Shown in pieces: positions 1-13,300 of a stretch of DNA of 64,000 bases. The translations under genes were made by a program, and so were the position numbers. Position 1 is the stretch's first letter, and each line of letters starts with the position of its first letter. The stretch is taken from contig OZ176054.1 in the NCBI GenBank assembly GCA_964247055.1, positions 3,410,001-3,474,000 on the forward strand, given 5' to 3'. This DNA comes from Paragordius varius (Eukaryota > Nematomorpha). Below the pieces are notes generated by a model, which had not been told where the DNA came from, ran no database searches, and worked only from the letters and a program-made list of their open reading frames with translations.

Positions 1-240
1 GTCAGAATTTTTGCCGCGGTTCTGCCACCAAAATAATTTAGATTTCTGTATTTGGAGACCCGTTTTATTCCTTTTATTACTGTGCTGCTTATCGATTGCC
101 ATCCCTTCATATGCTACTGAAAAATATTTGGAATTTTTTTTCGTAAAATTAGGTTCATTTATTTTTTCCATCGTTTCGGATATAGCTAGGTCGCCAATAT
201 TACTATTATTATCTAATAAATGCGTTCTTTGACCGTTATT
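1..240 (-). CDS. Partial internal exon of unknown protein, cut by window edge
   Basis: Read on the minus strand from a splice acceptor (AG at 241-242), this stretch is open for exactly 80 codons to the edge. The product is hydrophilic and mixed in charge and includes EKINEPNFTKKNSKYFSVAY and SKLFWWQNRGKNSD. Base composition is clearly less A+T-rich than the flank. A plus-strand reading of the same bases looks like a signal peptide but I judge it the shadow, because it has no continuation. The acceptor is phase 0, matching the donor that ends the exon at 6403-6801, so both may belong to one minus-strand gene with a 6.2 kb intron. I do not recognise the family. Confidence 0.5.
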
Positions 241-1435
241 CTGGGTTATGTGGTGTGCTGCCTATTCACATGGAAAGATAAATTTAAATCGATTATAATA
301 ATGTCTGTTAAAAAATCGATCGATTACAAATCACTATTTATACTATTGATAAAACGTTAATTAGTTAATCATCGAGTGAAAGCGGGAAGGGAGAAAAGCA
401 TAAAAATCCATAATGCATTTTGTACTAATTTTTATTTTTATACCTTTTTCTTTCTTATATATCATTAAAATTTAATGATGCATACTAAAACAAAGAGATA
501 ACCCACACCACCCATGTTTTACTCAAATCAAACCAAATCAATCACTAAAATTTTTGGTTGATTTCAAATTAAGTTATATTTTGTTAAATAATTTGTAATA
601 TATATATATATATATATATATACTAAATATTTAAAAAGCTAAAAAAAGTTAACGCACCTACCTTGGCACCATTCAGTCAAGCGTTAATGACATAATCCCC
701 TTTATTGAATCGACAACTTGTTATGTAAAAATTTTTAGAATTAACAAAATTTAGGAGACTTTATATTTGGAGGAAAGTTATTTTAAACAAAAATTTTTTA
801 TTTTTTTATAAAAAATGATTTTAAAATAAATTAATTAAATTATCATTAGCTAGATATAATCGGATTATAGTATACCTGCTTGCACATCTTCCTTTTAACA
901 AAACAAACAAAACAAAAATAGAAAAAAAGTATGCGTACGAAATAGGTTTAATTCTAAAGAGCAATATTTTTTGCACAAATTTTGCTTTTGCGTTAGGAAA
1001 TAAAGGTATTACTTAGCAGAATTGTCAAAAAACGTATTATAATAAAATATATGTTTGCTATAAATTTTATATAGATTTTAAAGTATCCCGCCTCTTTCCC
1101 ATCAATTTCAAATATATATAATGGAAACGAAACTAAAATTTTAAACTAATTATTATCAATCAATCATATTTTTTTATTATATAGCTAGCTATAAAATAAA
1201 TTGTTGAAAAATTTTTTACATCATATTTTCTAAATATTATTTTTCAGAAAACTATCTTGATCAATAGATAATAGTTTCCTAGATGCTAACTACAGGATAA
1301 TTTGAAAAGATAAGGCGTAGTAATATATGTTCAATAAAAGCCAGTTAAGTTTTTTATAAAAGGCCGCAACATAAAAAGTAAAATACTGTCATTTTTATAG
1401 ACCTTGATTCAAAATACTTATTATACACCCTATAT
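241..1435. other. Non-coding A+T-rich stretch
   Basis: I see no coding stretch here. It holds a (TA)n microsatellite near 599-621. If the genes at 1-240 and 6403-6801 are one, all of this is intron. Confidence 0.5.
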
Positions 1436-1619
1436 CAGCGGTATTCACCAAAATTTTTTAAAGGATAAATATTTTCATTGTTAAGGGCCACACCGATAAA
1501 AATTTAAATATGTTTGACACATTTTAGAAGATTTTTGTAATCTAAATAAGATCGTCCAAAAATATTAAAAATTTAGGGGCATAAAAAGCACTTTTAGGGC
1601 CGCGGTTTAAGTATCACTG
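1436..1619. mobile_element. hAT-type MITE, 184 bp, with 8-bp target duplication
   Basis: The ends are imperfect inverted repeats: CAGCGGTATTCACC on the left, and on the right a sequence whose complement begins CAGTGATACTTAAACCGCGG. The flanking 8-mers are CCCTATAT (1428-1435) and CCCTATGT (1620-1627), 7 of 8 matching. An 8-bp duplication plus CAG...CTG ends is typical of hAT. No coding capacity. A related but truncated end sits near 56253-56345. Confidence 0.7.
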
Positions 1620-3944
1620 CCCTATGTGAATAAATGGGCTGAATATGGGGTTATATATAAAATTTCGAGCATAAGGTAGTTTTTAAGTTGGCCATCGAAC
1701 ATGTAGGCCAAAACCTTGGTTTAAATTTATCAATATTATAGAAAAATACGTAAGCTGCACACTGATATAAAGCTTCAAATGATTGCTTATATATTCTGTG
1801 TTTGCAATATATAAATATAATTTTCCATAAAAAATACGGTTTGATATTGCAATCCAAAATTTATATATGTGTTTGTAAAACAAAATTATTGTACAATGTG
1901 GCCATAAAGAATGTAAAAATACAACCTTATTTTGATTTTATCAATAATTATTTTTTTTGGAATGAAAAATGAATAATCTATGTTATCTACAATGACAATG
2001 ACAATAACACGGGGTGCACCCCTTTTTACAATTGGTGAACCAATTGTCAGAGTACCGTGAGCTATATAAGTATTTGGAAAAAACCTTTTAAAACTTTTTC
2101 TAATAAAATTTTTATGATTGCAAATGTTTATATATATCTATATATATATATATATATATGTATATATTAAAATACTATTATGAAAATTTTTTACTGTAGG
2201 TTAGTGTTATTAAATTATTATATTAGAAATAAAAAGGAATTAAAAAAAAATACCGTACATAACCTGCGCTTTGGAAAGGACATTATTGTTTGATTTTTGG
2301 AACAGAGGTTTGATATTAATAGAGTTGTTGATAAGTGACAATAGTTTTAATTAAATGAAACGTTAACGACAAAAAATAATTATGATTTAACCGAGCAGAC
2401 GATAACCCATATAAAATTTATAAGAATATATGATTAAAAGATTATTAAAAATATAATTTAGTAGAAAAGGGTACTTATCTTTGATTTTCCTGTGGCATAG
2501 GTACTGTTCCCCTAAACAACTGAAGTTTTACCAGTGACTCAACTTTTATTATAAAAGAATTCATTTCCGAGTATCGAAAAACTTCATCAGGGTAATAAGC
2601 CTCTTTGGATTGCACTCTTTACAAATAAGGAATCATCCATATCCCTAAAGTATAAATATATAATATGTATTTGATGGTTCTGGTGTGTTCTTCTAATATC
2701 CAAAAGGCAGACGATTTCGACCGAATCGCGAAAAGTCAATCTATGTTATCTAGGTGGCGATTTATACATTTACCGAGGCAAATTAATAAGTCAAAGGGTT
2801 AAACATATGTTGATTTGAAGGGTATAGAATGCATATTTTTTTAATTGTGCAAATATCATAAATACTTTAAAAATTATTTGTTTTAAAATCGTGCTGGATG
2901 AATATAAACAATTATTATAAGTATAATTTTGCGCATTTATTTGAATCTAAATTGTATATTTTTTTGATACAATTTAAAATTATAATGTAAATATACAAAA
3001 TATTGTTGCATTTTCGAATTATTATGCTCACTAATTTATATTTTCATTATGTTTCATTGTTAAGACGTTACTTAAAAATTATATAATTTTAAATAGTATA
3101 CTATGGTACTTATTTTGATTAATAATTTATAAAAAGTGGTTGGCAACAGATTATTTGAACTGTACAATCATGGCCAAATATCCTTTAGTGTTACAAATTC
3201 CAAATTATATAAATCAAATATAGACAATTTTAAATAACAAAAATTAGTTTAAAGTTTAGATCTAAGCCTTTTTGAAGAAGATATACCAGCGATCTTTACA
3301 CTGTTGATGTTTTTAATTGCAAATTTTGGGAATTGTAATAAAAAATCATATAATATTCAAAAGGTTAAAATAAGTATGCCATGATAACTCATGCTGAAAT
3401 ATTATGATTAATATTGACGGGGGGAATATAATTGTTTCTTATAAAAAATTTTAAATCCCTTCTCATAAAAAAATAATTTTTTTTATATTTGTAAATACAA
3501 TATATTTCGTATATAAATTCTATTATATAATTTAATTAAATCTATAATTCTGTTATGTATATCTCAATTTCGACCTAAATATATCAGATTTTAGGGAATC
3601 TTAGATGTAATTATGCACGCAAATATTGAATTTTTCAAAAAATTAATTAGTTTTGAATTCTTTTCCTACAAATAATTAAAATTTATAATCCTAATGTTAC
3701 AAATATGTAATAAGCAAAACATAAATAATTAAAATAACGTATATGTGTTAAATTGATCTCTGCTCTGAGAACTTGACATATAGCTATTAAAATAAAATAA
3801 ATTATGTAAATCATTAAAAAATATTTAAGTCAAATAATTGAATATTTTTTTTAATTAGATGTAAATTTTTATATGATGCGGTTATCATGTGGTGTTACTA
3901 ATATAAATAATGGTATAAATTTAATTCAAAACATTCAGGTCAGT
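1620..3944. other. Non-coding A+T-rich stretch with one GC-richer islet
   Basis: It contains a (TA)n run near 2130-2165 and a short palindrome near 2020-2050. An islet at about 2560-2790 has a 52-codon open frame on the minus strand without a recognisable match. I see nothing else. Confidence 0.4.
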
Positions 3945-4350
3945 CATTCATTTCAAATTGGGTCGTTTGTAAGCCCAAGGTTTAAAATAAAAATTAGAAA
4001 AAATATTTAATTTTTATGTAACATTGATAAGCCGAAATATCGAAAAGATTTATAATTGGTGTTACTTAGCAACATGAGATATGTACACATTAACTAAATA
4101 CAAAAATAATGCAAAAAAAACCACTTTGCTGTTGTTATTTATCATTTGATATAAAAAAACACGATGCACAAATGTTGTAAAAATGGCGTCGAAGTAGTTT
4201 GATGTGGAAATGCTTTATTTCTTTAAATTTTATTTGGATATTTTGGCATAAATTTTTATTGGAGATGAGCATAAATTTAAATTGGATTTGTAATAATTGA
4301 AATATGATCTGGGGTGGGTAGTTATCCCAATTTGAATCGAAAAAAACGAA
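3945..4350. repeat. Dispersed inverted-repeat element (family R2)
   Basis: The left arm near 3948-3990 and the right arm near 4312-4345 are inverted versions of one sequence (core TTTCAAATTGGGTC on the left, CCCAATTTGAATCG on the right). An internal block at 4190-4215 (GGCGTCGAAGTAGTTTGA) recurs in reverse complement near 56565-56590. This suggests a non-autonomous DNA element; exact ends are unclear. Confidence 0.45.
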
Positions 4351-6402
4351 TATAATTTGAAAATCTTAGGTATTTTTTAATTTTTTCATTAGTATGTCAT
4401 TGAGATTGTCATTAAGGCTATCGGAGGCATAATTAGTTTTTATTCGTTTTTTATTGATAGTTTTAAAACATTTATTTCGATGCGGTTTTACCCAGCCAAA
4501 TCTGTTTAATTTTGAGTAGTCGAATTAATCTAGTTTGCGATTAATAACTTTTTAAAGATAAGCACTGGGTTTGCATGTATGGTCGTCTCTCTTCTTGATA
4601 CCGACTTAAACTAAATAATTGGTGGCTAAAATGTAATTATTGAAAATTAAATAGGTCCAAAAAAGAAACTTATTTTACAAATTTTTATTTTTTATATTTT
4701 CTTGCCACAAATTTGATTTAGTAAGAAAATTACAGGTTGTTTTAATCATATCAATTTTTTTTGGAAAAAACTCTAAATTTAATTTTTTACCATACACAAT
4801 AATATTAATGAGAAGCTTACACGTTACCGAGTTGTGTTTTACACAAACAACCAATTTGCTGGTCATTAATGAATTTTAGTCAATTTTTTCAATAATTTTT
4901 TAAAGCTATTTAAATTTGTTAGCAATGCACATTCTAATAGTTAAAAATCTGAAATAGTATAAAGTATTTTTCAAAAAAAGAAAAAATGAATGTACAAGTA
5001 AAACGTGGGCATTTTTATGCAAGAGGCTGATATAAGGCTGTTTTGGCATTTTTCAGTCTTTTATATATTTTTTGAGTGGATAATTTTTAACACTTGGATT
5101 CGTATTGGAACTTTAACCGAGTGGTCTGAATCCAAATTCATGCATCTATCTTAAAAAAATAATTATAAACTAAAATAGCAATAATTGGATAGAAAAAATA
5201 GAGAAAAACCGTAATGTTTTAGTTTAAGCTCAAATACCCTTCAGTTTAATGCATCAAATAAAATTTCGAATGGTTTTTTTAGATTTTTCAAACATTTGAA
5301 ATAAAACCAATAAGTTTCATATTGCGTAAATAACAGGCCTGGGCTGGTCACCCATTATTATTTGTGCAATGAGTTTTTAAAAACATGGCGAACTTATATT
5401 TTAACATTTTTTTTTAATTTTCATTCCAATAAAACCATAGTATTAGATAATATTTTCATACTAAATGCTTCAAATATTTGATAAAAATACATATGTTGGA
5501 ATTACATATCACTGATAATTAAAATTAATTATTATAATCGTGTTTTGAAATCGAAACTTGCAATTAACATATATAATAATTATAAGGTATGCGCATATAT
5601 TACAAGCTTTTCAATATTTTCCTAAAAATTTATTCCTACCTCCGTCTCTGAGTTATGAGATAATTATCATTATATTATAAAGACAAAAAAAGTAAAAATA
5701 AGGATTATACATAAAAATATGTATAAAAGATGTCAAAGTACTTAAATACTAATAAAATTATGGGGAAATATTCAGGAATATTTTGTATGTTTATTTGAGA
5801 ACTAAAACAAGATCACAATAATATTATAATAATTAAAAAAGATCTTTCTATGAATAATTTGATAATAATTTTGATTTTGAAATATGTGGATTGATATAAG
5901 GGAAAGTAAGGCGCTATTAACCTACTAACATTCACTCAAAACTTAAATAAAATATTAAAATTTAAACTTTATCGATGATTAAATTGTTTTAAAAATATTA
6001 AATTGGTTATTGTGCAAATTTATTCTTAAGGTCAATATAACTCTAAAATATAATGAGCGTGAACGCTAAAATAATAAAATTTTGAATCCCAATGAGTTTA
6101 ATTATTGGGAAGAGGGGTCTACATTATTTATTTTATAACCTATAACTCGACATTTGGAAAAATGTTTTTTAACTATAGTTAATTAATTTAAGTATAAAAT
6201 CTAAGCATCATGTTTAAAGGATTATCCATTCAACTTTATTATTTTTCAAAACATTGGATTTAGACACATGTGCTCCATGTAAAAATTTGTATATTTTATA
6301 AGTTAGAATTGAGGCTAAATATAAGTAAAGTATCCAAGATTTAAAAAATCTAATTGATTAAAATGGCCTTGAATAAAGTAATAATGTATTTATAATTTCT
6401 AC
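4351..6402. other. Non-coding A+T-rich stretch
   Basis: I see no supported exon. A further R2-like terminus (TTAACACTTGGATTC) lies near 5085. Short open frames here are no longer than expected by chance at this base composition. Confidence 0.4.
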
Positions 6403-6801
6403 CTGCCCATTGATAAGGCGATCATCCTTTGAATTTAGTACTTTAAAACTGATAATTGGATTTTCATTATCAAAATTCTTCGATGAATTTGGATTAATGG
6501 TTTCTACTGCACTGTTAAACATTAAATCTGAGATAGACTGAGCTTTGTTTCGAGCATGTAAATTTGATTTCCCTTGATTATTTTTAATTATTTTCTTCTC
6601 CATGAAAACGTTTTCGCTATTATCAATAGTAGTACTTTGAGGCTTGGAGGATTGGAAATCCAAAATGGAGTTAATGGGTGAAGAGGTACTATTTAATGAT
6701 ATCAAAGTTCTAGTTGGATCAAAAAGGGGATCATCGAGAAAACTGCAATTTGAATTAACTGTAGATGGCGTCTGTAATATCAATGATTCGGAATTTCCCA
6801 T
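6403..6801 (-). CDS. First coding exon of unknown Ser/Asn-rich protein, possible N-myristoylation
   Basis: The minus-strand ORF starts MGNSES, a plausible N-myristoylation signal (Gly2, Ser6 context). It runs 133 codons to a good donor, CAG|GTAGAA, at 6402-6403. The product is rich in Ser, Asn and Thr and probably disordered, with RNKAQSISDLMF and NPIISFKVLNSKDD as the most sequence-like parts. Composition is markedly richer in G+C than the flank, which argues for real coding. It ends in phase 0, compatible with the acceptor at 240/241; that link is inference. No family recognised. Confidence 0.6.
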
Positions 6802-7943
6802 TTTTACTCTAATTTAATTTGTGTAAAACTGTCCCGATATGTGGTTTTCTAATGTGATGAATTTTAATGTTTTCTATATAAAATAGAGATAATACTAAGG
6901 AAGAAGTATTTTTCAAAAGGTTAAGAGGCCATTTGCTGCATTAGTGATATTAGCTAAGATTAGATTGTATTGTGCTGTGGTTTTGATATCTTCAAAAGTT
7001 GTTTTAACAAAAAATTGTAATATTTCTTATCAAGTTTTTATATGGATAGATACCATTGAAAATATACCGTAAGATATATAATCATGACAATATTGCTTGG
7101 AAAACAATAGAATTAAAAAAAAGAATGGAATGTAATAAATGCAAAATCATAAAATTGTTGTAAGATTTTAAAAATTTAATTTTCATAATTTAAAATAATT
7201 TAAGTATAGGAAGTATTACTTTATCATTAGATTCTTGTATATAATTTCTTAAAATAACATTATATATATATATATATAAATGCTGTAAGTAAAATATAAA
7301 TAATTTTAAATTTAAATTTCAATCATAATTACAATTGTCAAAAAAAGGCACGGTAATTCTTAATGTGATATTGTAAAAACAATAATATATACGAAATAGG
7401 AAAAAAATGGTAAATATAAAATGTTGAAAATTAAAATAAAAATACAGGTAAAAAATACAGGTAGGTTTTAAAGTTGTTGTTTTATTCAAATGTGTGGAAC
7501 AATTCAATAATGCATGAATCATTTTGAATGTATGATATATATAATACAGTACGTATGACATTTAAAAAAGTTTGTTCACTGTTAAATATATAAATTTATA
7601 GTAAACATAGAAAAAAAGTGTTTTATTTGGATCAATTGTTATTTTTACCTATACGCTACTGAACAAATAGATTTGAAAAAAGAATATAGTGTAATTTGAA
7701 AAGACAGAGCATAGAGATAGAAAGACGACATATGTTACATACTTACTCGTATTTCAAATTCCTTTTCTGTTCTTTCTTTCTTTGTCTTTATGATATTATT
7801 TGATTGTATCAAATACATTAATTAAATGTAAAACTTTTATTTTTGGAATATGGTAAATTTTTTGTTAAGAATGATTATATAAATATTTAATTTTCAACTT
7901 TAAAACGGGGGAATAGGGTTTTTTAGGCTATTAATTTTATAAA
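6802..7943. other. Non-coding stretch upstream of the 6801 start
   Basis: It presumably contains the promoter of the minus-strand gene starting at 6801; I see no clear TATA box. The end of a Tc1-like MITE related to those at 36937 and 37344 may be present near 7650-7665 (TATACGCTACTG). Otherwise nothing is recognisable. Confidence 0.35.
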
Positions 7944-8030
7944 TTCCATTTGCACTGGAAGAGTGTGCTTAAATACTTCAAAATGGTCCTTGAACACTTC
8001 AAGTTGGTCCTTATACTTTTAAATTTTTAT
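7944..8030. repeat. Decayed end of tandem-repeat MITE (R5 family)
   Basis: It starts CCATTTGCACTGGAAGAG and is followed by about three ~21-bp units of the form CTTCAAGTTGGTCCTTGAACA. This is the same arrangement as the left end of the element at 60668. I could not find the partner end, so the copy is truncated or too diverged. Confidence 0.55.
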
Positions 8031-10394
8031 TTAACCATAACTTTTGCAATGATATTATTTGATTGACTTATTAAATACGTAACTAAAAATTTAAAATGAG
8101 AATTGTTTTGTTAAGAATAATTATTTAATTAATTAATTTTCTTAATTAAATTTTATTAGTTGAGTTGGTTTTTAGGTTTCTTACTAACCTTTAATCCTGG
8201 ATATAAGAAAAGATATAACCGCTATTGATTTTTAAAACTGATGCGAGTGAACAAAATTTATTAAATACGTTTTATAAAAAAATATTTACGCCTAATTTTC
8301 TTCACATATTTGTCTCTAGTTTAAGTAAAACTGTTATACTGGTTTTATATTTTTTATCTGGTCACAAATTTCAGATATTGAACCGAATTAAAAAATTATC
8401 GAAAATTGAAGAGAATATTTAAAGTCTATTATTTTTTTTAAATTACTGATTGATCTAAAGGATTTAGAAACTGTAATTGTTGTTTAAATATTAAGTTGGT
8501 ATCTCATAATATTTTATAACTGTTCCATAAATATCTTAAAAAAAGTAAGCCAAAAAGCGTTTAGATTTATAAAAACTAAAATTTTTGATCATTTTTATCG
8601 GCTCTTCTTTCACTCTTAATTTAAAAATGACAAGTCATTGATTTTAAAAGCTTTTCAAATTGCAATTCTCCCTATGCATATATTAGTTTAGCCTATATCG
8701 TACGCGACGAATACTAATTTTTTAACACACCTTTATCGCTAAAATATTTATTCAAAGATATTTATTCATAATCGGAATACTATATAACGAATCATCATTT
8801 TTGTGGATTACTTCACTTATGGTTAGTTAATTTATTTCTTTGAACAAGAACCCGCTAAAGACAGATCCTTTCTAAGATGTGTGAGGCGACATTTATATCA
8901 TATTATCAAACACTCGGGCTTATTATTCTGATTTTTTTAGACATGAGTATTCGATCAATAGGTTGTTTTACACCTTTAAATTCATCCACTTGCTTGCTAA
9001 AGCTTTTAAATATTTATTATTAATTTTAACTATCAAATATTGAAGTCAATCCTTTGTTTGGAGGAAGTTTAAGATGATTTGGTTTAAATATTTACAGAAA
9101 TTTGAGAAACAATTAGTACAATCAAATTAACTATGTCAAAAACGCATCTTTGTCGCTAAATAGTTGAAAACTAGGAGAAATTGTATAAAATTGCAAGGTG
9201 CCTCATCTTTTTATAATCAAATTATATATGTTAGCCGTTTTTTATTTTTTACTTAAGGAAATGACCATAAACTCCTTGTCATTCTGGTATATTCAAGAAT
9301 TAATATAGGAGAAATTATCCTACAATAAAGTGTAATTAACTTAGTATATATTATTTAATTATTGCTTGCTTTTCAGGTAAAAAATCGATCGACAATATTT
9401 AATCGTTTTAAATTACTTTTATTACTTTTTTTTCAAGAATATATAATTTGAAAAGATACATAATAATGTGTGCAAAAGGCAACGCAGCATAGACATTTGA
9501 CCTAATGAGCTTAGTATTTTAGCATATATGCATGAATAAGTTCATGCATAACTTTCTCTCGCCATTTACCTGCATTCCAAGGTAGTATGCATACTTTGCA
9601 AAAATTACTAAGAAAATATTTTTTAATATAAATTATAAATTAGTTGGTACACGAATAATTTATTAGCCATTAAAAAATCTATTCAATGCTAATTTACATA
9701 ATAGTAAATTAAATCTGACTCTAAAATTCCGATTCAGACCAACCCCACCACTTTCTGAGTCCTGAATAGATAACCATTTTTAGGATTCGGATTTGTTTCT
9801 CTTACCTATTGCACAACAAAAAAATGGAAAAAATTTTAATATATCTAAAAATGCATATATATATATATATATATCGAACTCAAAATAATTGAATTTACTC
9901 GAAAACAATATAGGATTATTATGTTAAATATATCATATTATATAAAAACATTCAAATAGCGTTTTAAAAATAGCCGAATTTAATGATTAATGTTTCATAA
10001 AATATCAGGTCCTTATGTCATCTAAAAATAACAGTTTTTTCATGGACTATGGTTTACTATTAAATAAATCCTTTACTTTTAATTTATACATTAGCGTATG
10101 AAAGTAGAAAGTATAAAAAGTATTGAAGCTAATATAATGTTTATTCTTATAGTCGCTTTATCAAACTTTAAATACGTAATATAATTAGCTGGTGCATTTT
10201 TGTTTTTTTGCATTTATATCGCTTGAATGTCCTTCAAAGCTTCGATGCCCTTTTATTTTTCAACGGGAAAAGGAGAACATATTTATTTTAAATTTTATTA
10301 TCACACTTCTATGATCCTTATAAGTCCCAGTAGCTTAGCATTAGATAGTGTCTAATTGTAAAAGTTGTTCCAAAATGTAAAATATGGATATTAC
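8031..10394. other. Non-coding stretch, A+T-rich
   Basis: A GC-richer islet near 8840-8935 has short open frames on both strands with no recognisable product. A (TA)n run lies near 9855-9875. Later exons of the minus-strand gene at 10395-14352 could lie here but I could not support one. Confidence 0.35.
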
Positions 10395-13300
10395 TCGAAC
10401 ACAAACACGGTTTGTTTGTCCATCTGGAATGGTAACCCAACTAAGATTATTGAAATTCCTTCCTCCCTGACTTACGGATTGTGATGTTATATTGACACCG
10501 TCGGCTAATGCATTGATTTGAACCGTACTGGTTAGGACACCCAAATTGTTGTATACACCCACATCTGTCATCATTAATCCAAATTTAAACCAATTTAAAT
10601 AATTTATATAACAATAAATTTATTTCTCGGCTATCAAATTTTTAGCAAGACATTCAATTAACGGGATAATAATTGGTATTTTAAACAGTTATGGTAATAA
10701 TTGCATGAACCATATAAAATTCTAACGGATAAACGCTTAAAAAACTCTTTGTATCTGGTTTTAATAGGTGTCACTCCGGCCAAATTTTATTTAATTCTTG
10801 ATTTTAAAACAAAATTACACCATATTTATCTAATTCTATCCGTGTAAATGTGGCTCCCTAATTTATGGCAGAGTGTTTCCATGTTTTGAGATAAATAAAT
10901 ATGAATTTACTTGTGTCTAATCTGTCATCTACGAGAACGTTGCCAAAACATTCTGCAACAGTTGCGTTCCTATGTATGCATGTGGCTACAGTATAAACAC
11001 CAGGTTCTATAGAAAATATGTTATACGGAATTTATAACATACTAGCGTAAATCTCGTGCTGCTACGTAGCCCGAGGAAGGGTTATTTTGAAACATTATTT
11101 AATAGCTATGATCTCATAGGATTTTCAAAACGGTGCATTCCGTAAAGGCCCTAAATTGACGGCTAACGGAAAAAACCGCTTTACTATAATTTTTACTTTT
11201 TTTTGGTAATATTTTATTAAACTCGTATGGCTTCTTAAGTTTTTTGAAAATTAGCGCCAAAACCACGCCATTTTTGTATGGCGTCTCAGTTTTAAACCGG
11301 TAGACCCCTACCCATAGGCCTATATGGAAAAAGCGCTAAGTTAGATTTTTTGCCTTTATATGAAAAATATTTGGATTCATCTTTAAGACCATCGTCTCAT
11401 GGGTTATTCGAAAAATTACCTCAACACTGAATAATCGTTAGATGATGGCGAGGGCATAAAGGCCCCAAATTAACGGCTAATAAAAAAAGGCCTGACCTTA
11501 ATTTTTACCTAGTTACGGGTGATATTTCGAACTTTAAATGAGCTCATATGGCATAAGTTTTTTTTAAATTAGTTCCAAAACAACGTAATATCTATATAGT
11601 GGCACAGTTTTTGGCGGATACTTACCCAGAGGCAGGTATAAAAAGGCGTCGGGAAAATTTTTTGTCTTTATATGGGGAATATCTGGAAATGTAATGTCCA
11701 TATGTTCCTATTCTTGGAAATATTACTTCAAAACCAAAATATTGTTCTATGGCGGCGAATTATTCAGGGCGTAAAACTTTTCTTAGCGACCCATTGAAAT
11801 AACCCCCTATACTGAAATATTTTTGCAAGGGGTAATAATTATTTTAGGCCCTTATTGAACTCACATAGTCTCATAAGTTTTCTGGAATTTGGCTCCAAAG
11901 CATGCTGTATCGATATAGAGACGCATTTTTGCGCGGGTAGTTCCCTACCCAGAGCCTATTTAACCGCTTATTTAAAAAATCCGCTCGACAATTTTTGCCT
12001 TTTTACAGGTAATATTTCAGGCCCTAATAAAACTTATATGGCCTGATTTCTGAAAATAAATTCTAAACAACGCAATTTTGTATGATGGCCAAGTTTTAGG
12101 CGGGTAGCTCCCTACCCAGAGGCCAATATAAAAAAGACGTTCGATAATATTTTTTGCCTATCTATGGAAATACCTGAAATCATAATTCATTCCATATGCT
12201 TTTAATAGTTTATGGAAGAATAACTTCAAAACTAAATAATAGTTCAATGATAGCGCATTTTTTAGGGTGTAAAGGGCTATTTAACCGCTAATTTAAAAAA
12301 ACCACAGACTTAAATTTTTGCCTTTTTACGGGTAAAATTTCAGGCCCTTATAAAACTTATATTGCCTGATAAGTTTTCTGATAATTAACTCCTAAACAAC
12401 GCAATTTTGATATGGTGCGCAAACAGGTAGCTTCCTACATAGAGGCTGATACAAAGAAAGCGCTTGATTAAAAATTTTACCTTTTTACGGAAAATACCTG
12501 GAATCATGATTGATTCCATATGCTCTCTAGTTTTCGGAAAAATTGCACCAAAATTAAAAAATTATTCTATGGTGGAGCATTTTCCAGGGCGTGAAGGGCC
12601 CAATTAAAGGCTAATTTAAAAAACCGCACGATCTAAATTTTTGACCTTTTACGGGTAATATTATAAGCACGGATTGAACTCGGCCTCAGAGGTTTGCTGA
12701 AATTTAGCCCCAAAAACACGCTTTTCAATATGACTGCTCAGTTTTTAGCGGGTATCTCCTTCCCCAGCAGCTATCATCAAAGAAACTCTTGACTAAAATT
12801 TTTACCTTTTAACAGGGAATACCTGGAATCCTTATTGAATTTTTACAGTCTCATACTTTGGGCGAAAAATAGTTTCAAAAAATTATTTTTGTGGACTTAA
12901 TTTTTTTGAAAAAAATGGCATTTTACGTGGGGAACGGGTAAAAAGAGGGCCTAAATTAAAAAAGCGAGCCGATTATGTTCGGCGCAATCGAAAATAAGTA
13001 AAAGAAAATCATATTTGAAATTGAATGTTCCAACACGTTTTCAGGAATGTCTTAAAAACACGATTTTTGTGGATTTGTTTTCAAAAAAACCCGTTTTTTA
13101 CACGGGGTGGGCCCTAACTGGGGACCTAAATAAAAAGGGCGTATTGTCGGGGCATTAATTAATGATTATATTTTTCGATTAAACGGGTCTACCGGTTTTC
13201 CGGGAACAGATCACAAAGCCACCCCTTTCCATTTTTATAAATATATAGTTTAATATAGGTATATATTATGCAAATAAAAGATTGGGAAAGTAATTGCCTA

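Noticed and set aside
11-232. Plus-strand frame resembling a secreted protein start (hydrophobic LLLLCCLSIAIPSYA)
   Set aside because: The opposite strand is open throughout from a good splice acceptor and has a better coding look; the plus frame stops without a donor or continuation.
601-621. TA microsatellites as CRISPR-like or regulatory arrays
   Set aside because: They are simple dinucleotide runs, common throughout this A+T-rich genome; no spacer-repeat structure anywhere in the window.
11042-13249. Plain satellite DNA
   Set aside because: The array is bounded by Helitron 5' and 3' ends shared with a second copy, so it is internal to a mobile element.
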